A stretch of 64,000 nt of DNA from CAYNLK01 sp964398055 (GTDB taxonomy: Bacteria; Chloroflexota; Anaerolineae; 4572-78; J111). The stretch spans positions 42,791-106,790 of the forward strand of contig CAYNLK010000021.1 of the NCBI GenBank assembly GCA_964398055.1, given 5' to 3'. Position numbers and translations under genes: made by a program. The first letter of the stretch is position 1. Each line of letters starts with the position of its first letter. This document shows, piece by piece, positions 59,198 to 64,000 of the stretch. The notes beneath the pieces were generated by a model. That model was not told where the DNA came from, searched no databases, and saw only the letters and a list, made by a program, of their open reading frames with translations.

Positions 59198-62017
59198 GTG
59201 GCTAAGTTGGAAAATTCGATGCTAACCAGTGACCAGGCCAGCCAAGAGCGCCTGAGCGCCGATATTCATCTGCTGGGCGATATCTTGGGCCAGGTTATCC
59301 GCCGCCAGGCCGGCCTGGAGATCTTTGAGTTGGAAGAAGTGATCCGGGCCTTGGCCAAAGCCCACCGGCGCGATCCGGATGCGGCTATTCTTAGCCGCCT
59401 GTCGGAACTGATCGCCGGTTTGAGCCTGGCCCAGGCCGAGCTGATCGCCCGGGCCTTTACCACTTATTTTGAGCTGATCAACCTGGCCGAAGAAAACCAT
59501 CGCGTCCGCACGCTCCGCCAGCGGGAGCGGGCGGCCTATCCCCAGCCTCTCCCGGAATCGATCACCACCGCGATTGCTACCCTCTGGCAGATGGGCGTCG
59601 ATGAGTGGGAGATGGCGCAACTGTTGGCCCGGTTGAATATCGAGCTGGTTTTTACCGCCCACCCCACCGAAACCAAACGGCGGACCGTCCTATCCAAGCT
59701 GCGCCGCATTGCCCAGGCCCTGTTCGATATGGAAGTGCGCGACCTGCTGCCCCATGAGCGGGAAGATTTGATTGATCACCTCAGGGCCGAAGTCACCTCC
59801 CTCTGGCTAACCGACCGCAGCCGTACGGTCAAACCCAGCCCCACCGACGAAGTTCGGACCGGGTTGTACTATTTTGATCACTCGCTCTGGCAGGTAGTAC
59901 CGCAAATTTACCAAACTTTTGAGCGCGCCCTGGCTCGCTACTATCCCGGTCTCAAGCCGCCGGCTCGCTTTCTGACCTTTGCCTCCTGGATAGGCGGGGA
60001 TCGCGATGGCAACCCCAATGTTACCACTGCCGTCACTGCCGAAACTTTGCGCCTGCACCGCGGTCTGGCGGTCAACCGTTATCGCCAGGCCGCCCGCGAG
60101 CTGGATCGCTCCCTCAGCCTGTCAGAGCGGCTCATCCCGGTTACCGAGGCGCTGCGCCAGGCCCTGACCCCGAAACTGGCCGGCCTGTCAGCCCATCTGG
60201 CTTATCTCAAGAATCGGTATCCCACCGAACCTTACCGCTTATATGCGGCCATCCTGGCCCATGATCTGGCCGTGGCCGCCGAGGATAAGCAGATGGTGGC
60301 TCGTCTCACCGGCCAATCGACCACCCCGCCAAGCCAGATTCGCACTCAGGCCGACTTGTTGGCGCCGCTTGATCTGCTGGATGATAATCTGCGTCAGGTG
60401 GGCGTTGACACGGTGGCCGAGGTGGAGTTGAAACAGTTGCGAATCCAGGCTAACGTTTTTGGCCTGCACGTCGCCCGGCTCGACCTGCGCCAGTACAGCG
60501 AGGTGCACACCCAGGCGCTGGCCGAGTTACTGCTTCGCCTCAATTATTCCAATGGCTATGTGGAGCTAACCCCAGCCGAGCAGGCCGACCTGCTGGCCGC
60601 TTTGCTCGCTCGCCCGGCGCCCGACCTGAGCCAACTGGCCGGTTTAACGGACCAAAGCCGCGAATGTCTGGCTCTGTTCCAAACCATCGCTCGGGCGATA
60701 ACGCTGTACGGCCCCGAGCTGATCGGCCCCTACATTATCAGTATGACCCACCAGCCGGTTGACGTGCTGGCCGTGCTGCTGCTGGCCTACTGGCACGGCC
60801 TGTGCCTCCGACCTGACGGGCAGCCGGAGCAGTTGGCCATTGCCCCGCTCTTTGAAACTCGACTCGACTTGAACAACGCCGCTCAGACAATGGCGGCGTT
60901 GTTTTCTCAACCGGCCTATACCCGCCACCTGGCCGGGCTGGGCCGGCAGCAGTTGGTGATGATCGGCTATTCTGACAGCAACAAAGACGCCGGTTACCTG
61001 GCGGCCAAATGGGAATTGTTCCAGGCTCAGGAGGCCCTGGTCGACTGCTGCGCCCGGCATAACGTCACCCTGACCCTTTTTCACGGTCGCGGCGGCACTA
61101 TTGCTCGCGGCGGCGGGCCGGCCAACCGGGCTATTCAAGCCCAGCCGCCCGGCTCGGTCAACGGCCGGATTCGGATTACCGAGCAGGGTGAAGTGATCGA
61201 CGAGCGTTACGGCCATCCGGCCATTGCCCGGCGTCACCTGGAGCAGCTCGTGCACGCCGTCCTGCTGGCCAGTGTGCCCACTCGCCTGGCCAAAAGCTCG
61301 TTGCCGCCGGCCTGGTCCGCTGCTATGGATGAGTTGGCCGCTAGCGCCTACACGGCCTACCGCGGCCTCATCTACGACACCCCGGCCCTGCTGGACTATT
61401 GGCAGCAAGCCACGCCCATCCGCGAGATCAGCCGCCTGCGGATCGGTTCCCGGCCGGCCCGCCGCCAATCCGCCGATATTCTGGCCAGCCTGCGAGCGAT
61501 TCCCTGGGGCTTTAGCTGGATGCAGAGTCGCCATGTGCTGCCGGGCTGGTACGGCGTTGGCGAGGCCCTGGCCGCCTTCGCTGCCAATCACGCCGACGGG
61601 CTGACTCTTCTACAAGAAATGTATCACGATTGGCCTTTTTTCCGCACCATCATCGACAACGTCCAGCTCTCCCTGGGCAAAGCCGATATGGCCATTGCCC
61701 GGCGCTATGCCGGCCTGGTCGATGATGAGGCGCTCCGGCAGCAGATTTTCGGCCAGATCGAAACTGCCTTCAATCAAACCTGTCACTGGGTGTTGCGCGT
61801 CACCGGCCAGAACGAGCTGCTGGAGAACGCCCCCACCTTGCAGTGGACGGTCCGCCGGCGCAATCCCTATCTGGACCCGCTCAACCTGATCCAGATCGAA
61901 CTGCTGCACCGGCTGCGGGCTTTGCCGGACCCGGAAAGCCCGGCCGCCGAACCGCTCTGGCAGGCCGTGTTCTTAACCATCAACGGCATCGCCGCCGGGT
62001 TGAAGAACACGGGTTAG
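59198..62017 (+). CDS. ppc: Phosphoenolpyruvate carboxylase
   Basis: A 939-residue enzyme forming oxaloacetate from PEP and bicarbonate. Family landmarks are present: VFTAHPTETKRRTVLSK with the catalytic His, WIGGDRDGNPNVT, MIGYSDSNKDAGYL, FHGRGGTIARGGGP, PWGFSWMQSRHVLPGWYG, and the C-terminal KNTG. The start is either GTG 59198 or ATG 59219; neither has a strong SD, and the GTG keeps coupling to the J-domain gene. It supplies C4 acids anaplerotically. Confidence 0.95.
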   Translation: MAKLENSMLTSDQASQERLSADIHLLGDILGQVIRRQAGLEIFELEEVIRALAKAHRRDPDAAILSRLSELIAGLSLAQAELIARAFTTYFELINLAEENHRVRTLRQRERAAYPQPLPESITTAIATLWQMGVDEWEMAQLLARLNIELVFTAHPTETKRRTVLSKLRRIAQALFDMEVRDLLPHEREDLIDHLRAEVTSLWLTDRSRTVKPSPTDEVRTGLYYFDHSLWQVVPQIYQTFERALARYYPGLKPPARFLTFASWIGGDRDGNPNVTTAVTAETLRLHRGLAVNRYRQAARELDRSLSLSERLIPVTEALRQALTPKLAGLSAHLAYLKNRYPTEPYRLYAAILAHDLAVAAEDKQMVARLTGQSTTPPSQIRTQADLLAPLDLLDDNLRQVGVDTVAEVELKQLRIQANVFGLHVARLDLRQYSEVHTQALAELLLRLNYSNGYVELTPAEQADLLAALLARPAPDLSQLAGLTDQSRECLALFQTIARAITLYGPELIGPYIISMTHQPVDVLAVLLLAYWHGLCLRPDGQPEQLAIAPLFETRLDLNNAAQTMAALFSQPAYTRHLAGLGRQQLVMIGYSDSNKDAGYLAAKWELFQAQEALVDCCARHNVTLTLFHGRGGTIARGGGPANRAIQAQPPGSVNGRIRITEQGEVIDERYGHPAIARRHLEQLVHAVLLASVPTRLAKSSLPPAWSAAMDELAASAYTAYRGLIYDTPALLDYWQQATPIREISRLRIGSRPARRQSADILASLRAIPWGFSWMQSRHVLPGWYGVGEALAAFAANHADGLTLLQEMYHDWPFFRTIIDNVQLSLGKADMAIARRYAGLVDDEALRQQIFGQIETAFNQTCHWVLRVTGQNELLENAPTLQWTVRRRNPYLDPLNLIQIELLHRLRALPDPESPAAEPLWQAVFLTINGIAAGLKNTG

Positions 62018-62060
62018 AGTTGCTGCGGGCGGGCCAAATCTCCCCGGCTTGGGTCAAAAA

Positions 62061-62091
62061 AGTGACCGGCGCTTCTGAAGCGCCGGTCACT
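62061..62091 (-). terminator. Intrinsic terminator of the methyltransferase gene
   Basis: A 15-bp GC-rich stem (agtgaccggcgcttc / gaagcgccggtcact) followed on the minus strand by six U (62060-62055). It lies between convergent ppc and methyltransferase genes and may also help end ppc transcription. Confidence 0.85.
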
Positions 62092-62111
62092 TGGGGCAGG
62101 GTGGTTTTTGT

Positions 62112-63809
62112 TTATTTTCTATCTACTCTCCGGTTCCTCAATTGTTCCCAGGCGTGGCGAATTTTGGTTATCATAAAATTATCAAAACCAAGATGATTTT
62201 TTAGAATGATATTGTCACAATAATCCAAAGCCTCGTAAGCCCGGTCTTGCCTCAATAAAGCCTCTACTTTTTCTGTATCGATCGCAATATGGTCATCGTA
62301 AAATATCGGTAGCTCTTCAGCTTCACGGGGTTCTAACTCTAATACCCCCCCGCCGTAACTTCGACCACAAACTTCAGCCCAGGCTAACGTTAATGAGTTA
62401 AAAAATACAGTCGCCAATAATCGAACATTAATGCCATCTTTTACCCGAACCCGGTGAATTGTGTCAGTTGAGGCTGCTGTGGCTTCATTCACCACTAAAA
62501 GAGGGTAACGATGGATTTGGCGAAACAAGAAGGCGTCGGGGATATAAATGGAGGGAACATCATACCATCGTTTTCTTATCCGGCATTTATACCCTCGATG
62601 GATGTCTTCTTGTTCGCCAGATTGTAGGTAATCTTTGATTTCTGGCGGCAAAGCCTCATACGCCACGCCGTTTAAATTGAGCAGAAAGGAAGGGTATTGT
62701 TTCTTATACTCACCAAAATCTGCCTTGTTAAAACAGGTCGTTTTTAGGGCGGAAGTACGTCCAATGATCGGTACAGTTAAGGATGCGGCCTGAAACTGCG
62801 CTTGCTGCGTTTCGGTTAAGATAAAAAAGCTGTTACGCCCGGTCACAATGCCCACATCCACCTCGGCTAACTGCCCCAATGGGATCAGACCGGCCGCATT
62901 TTCGGCTTCATCCAGCGCGGCAAAAGTGGTCTCATTCAAAAATAACGAGGTCCATTTCATACCTACTCTGGAATGTTTGGCCGGGGTGTGCGCTACCGTA
63001 TCGGTCAAACTGTTCAGACGTAGTAATTCTGCCCCATCCTCAAATTCAATGGTATGAATGTCGGAGGTTAGCTGAGATATTTCCCGTTTGCCTTCGGCCA
63101 GCAATAGAATTACTTCCTGTTGAATTTCAGGAAAGACCAACTGCCTAAAACCAACAATGACAATATGTTTAAACTGCATAGCCAAACGGTCTCGCAATTC
63201 GTGAGCATATTTCACCTGCAACAATTCTGCCGGGACAACCATGGCCAGCCGGCCGCCTTCTTGCAGCAGTTCAATACTCAGTTGAACAAAAGCAGCCCAG
63301 GCGTTAGCTAATTTTGTCGGTTTGTAGCCGGCATAGCGCAAGTGGCTGAAGGCCAAGTTACGGCTATCGTCATCAAAATATTGAAATCTGATGAAGGGGG
63401 GGTTACCCACGATGAGGTCAAATTTGCCGTTTTGTTTGAGATGGCTATATGCTTCAAAGAAATCCTGGCCGATCCACTCAATTTCTGCGCCGTTCTTTTT
63501 GAAATTGGCTGTTTTAGCTTGGGCTTTGTTGAGTTCAGCCGGGATGAGTTCTATGGCGGTTATATTGGGAGATAGAGTGGGTATATTTGCCAAATGTTGG
63601 AGAATGGCCAGAACAAAATTCCCATCGCCGCAACTGGGTTCCAGGATACGTTTTGTATCTTGTCTAAGCCCCCAGCCGACCAGGTATTGGGCCAACTCAA
63701 GCGGGGTATAGTAGCCCCCTCTCAGTTTGCGACTATCAACGGTTTGTTTATTGGTGGGAAATGATGGTTCCAGATGCTTGAAAAAGCTCATTTGTGCCAT
63801 AACAGGCAT
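62112..63809 (-). CDS. Adenine-specific DNA methyltransferase, Eco57I/N6-type
   Basis: A 565-residue class I SAM-dependent DNA methyltransferase: YYTPLELAQYLVGWGL, motif I ILEPSCGDGNFVLAIL, and catalytic motif IV NPPF near 135. The C-terminal half (about 300-560) looks like a target-recognition region (VDVGIVTGRNSFFIL). There is no nuclease motif and no neighbouring restriction gene, so it appears to be an orphan methylase or a type IIG-like remnant. It is visibly more AT-rich than its neighbours, suggesting recent acquisition. RBS is weak at all candidate starts (63809, 63800, 63791). The remaining 63810-64000 holds no gene I can see. Confidence 0.85.
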   Translation of the reverse strand: MPVMAQMSFFKHLEPSFPTNKQTVDSRKLRGGYYTPLELAQYLVGWGLRQDTKRILEPSCGDGNFVLAILQHLANIPTLSPNITAIELIPAELNKAQAKTANFKKNGAEIEWIGQDFFEAYSHLKQNGKFDLIVGNPPFIRFQYFDDDSRNLAFSHLRYAGYKPTKLANAWAAFVQLSIELLQEGGRLAMVVPAELLQVKYAHELRDRLAMQFKHIVIVGFRQLVFPEIQQEVILLLAEGKREISQLTSDIHTIEFEDGAELLRLNSLTDTVAHTPAKHSRVGMKWTSLFLNETTFAALDEAENAAGLIPLGQLAEVDVGIVTGRNSFFILTETQQAQFQAASLTVPIIGRTSALKTTCFNKADFGEYKKQYPSFLLNLNGVAYEALPPEIKDYLQSGEQEDIHRGYKCRIRKRWYDVPSIYIPDAFLFRQIHRYPLLVVNEATAASTDTIHRVRVKDGINVRLLATVFFNSLTLAWAEVCGRSYGGGVLELEPREAEELPIFYDDHIAIDTEKVEALLRQDRAYEALDYCDNIILKNHLGFDNFMITKIRHAWEQLRNRRVDRK

Positions 63810-64000
63810 TATACCACACTTGTTGCATCTGAGATATTTTGGAAAAAGTGAGGTCTAATCGTGCGGGGGCAAACCTTTGTAGCGGTTCAGATAATGCGGG
63901 TATAGCGTATCTGAAAATCTGTCGATGCGCAGATTAGAGTCTTGAGCCTGATTGGCCGACAGATTTAACATTTGCCAAGCCCAAAAAATCAGGGTAAGCC

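Overview
The window reads like a chromosomal segment of an anaerobic, GC-rich bacterium, most likely an uncultured Chloroflexota (Anaerolineae-type) lineage. This is an inference from three things: an AcsB/CooS Wood-Ljungdahl core, many MttB-family and Liv-type genes, and intergenic gaps filled with heptamer repeats and palindromes of a kind I associate with that phylum. The 10-base N run at 19048-19057 indicates a draft assembly.

Region 1 (1-32.3 kb, every gene on the minus strand) is a one-carbon island. It holds CO dehydrogenase/acetyl-CoA synthase genes (acsB partial, cooS), a MerR-HMA protein, a PAS-LuxR regulator and a RACo/RamA-type corrinoid reactivator. It also holds four non-pyrrolysine MttB-family methyltransferases, two corrinoid proteins, one methyl-H4folate:corrinoid methyltransferase, a DUF1638 protein, a HyuA-like protein and two GntR regulators. 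A three-subunit HcnABC-like amine dehydrogenase, a second DAO-family oxidase, a CBS-ACT protein and a complete Liv-type ABC transporter complete it. The proposed logic is: import an N-methylated or quaternary amine, strip methyl groups with MttB proteins onto corrinoid proteins, pass them to H4folate, and feed CODH/ACS. Flavoproteins would oxidise the remaining amine. A cobalamin-riboswitch-like leader precedes the transporter operon, which fits a B12-dependent pathway. The transporter's binding protein carries an apparently exact tandem duplication.

Region 2 (32.3-42.8 kb) is a LacI-controlled fructose module: EIIA-HPr-EI fusion, 1-phosphofructokinase, EIIBBC, class II aldolase and lactate dehydrogenase, followed by an LrgA/LrgB pair. 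Four palindromic LacI-type operators lie in the divergent promoter region, one of them covering the -10 box.

Region 3 (42.9-55.5 kb, minus strand) holds a second LDH/MDH-type dehydrogenase with Arg at the specificity position and a split ThrE exporter. It continues with a probable amino-sugar operon: PIG-L deacetylase, PfkB kinase, two NagB-like proteins with altered catalytic motifs, a sugar ABC transporter, a UroD-fold protein with a zinc methyltransferase motif, and a ROK regulator.

Region 4 (56.3-64 kb) holds a TPR protein, a small unknown protein, a PAC2 protein, a J-domain protein, phosphoenolpyruvate carboxylase, and a convergent AT-richer adenine DNA methyltransferase that looks acquired. 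I saw no tRNA, rRNA, CRISPR array or intact insertion sequence.
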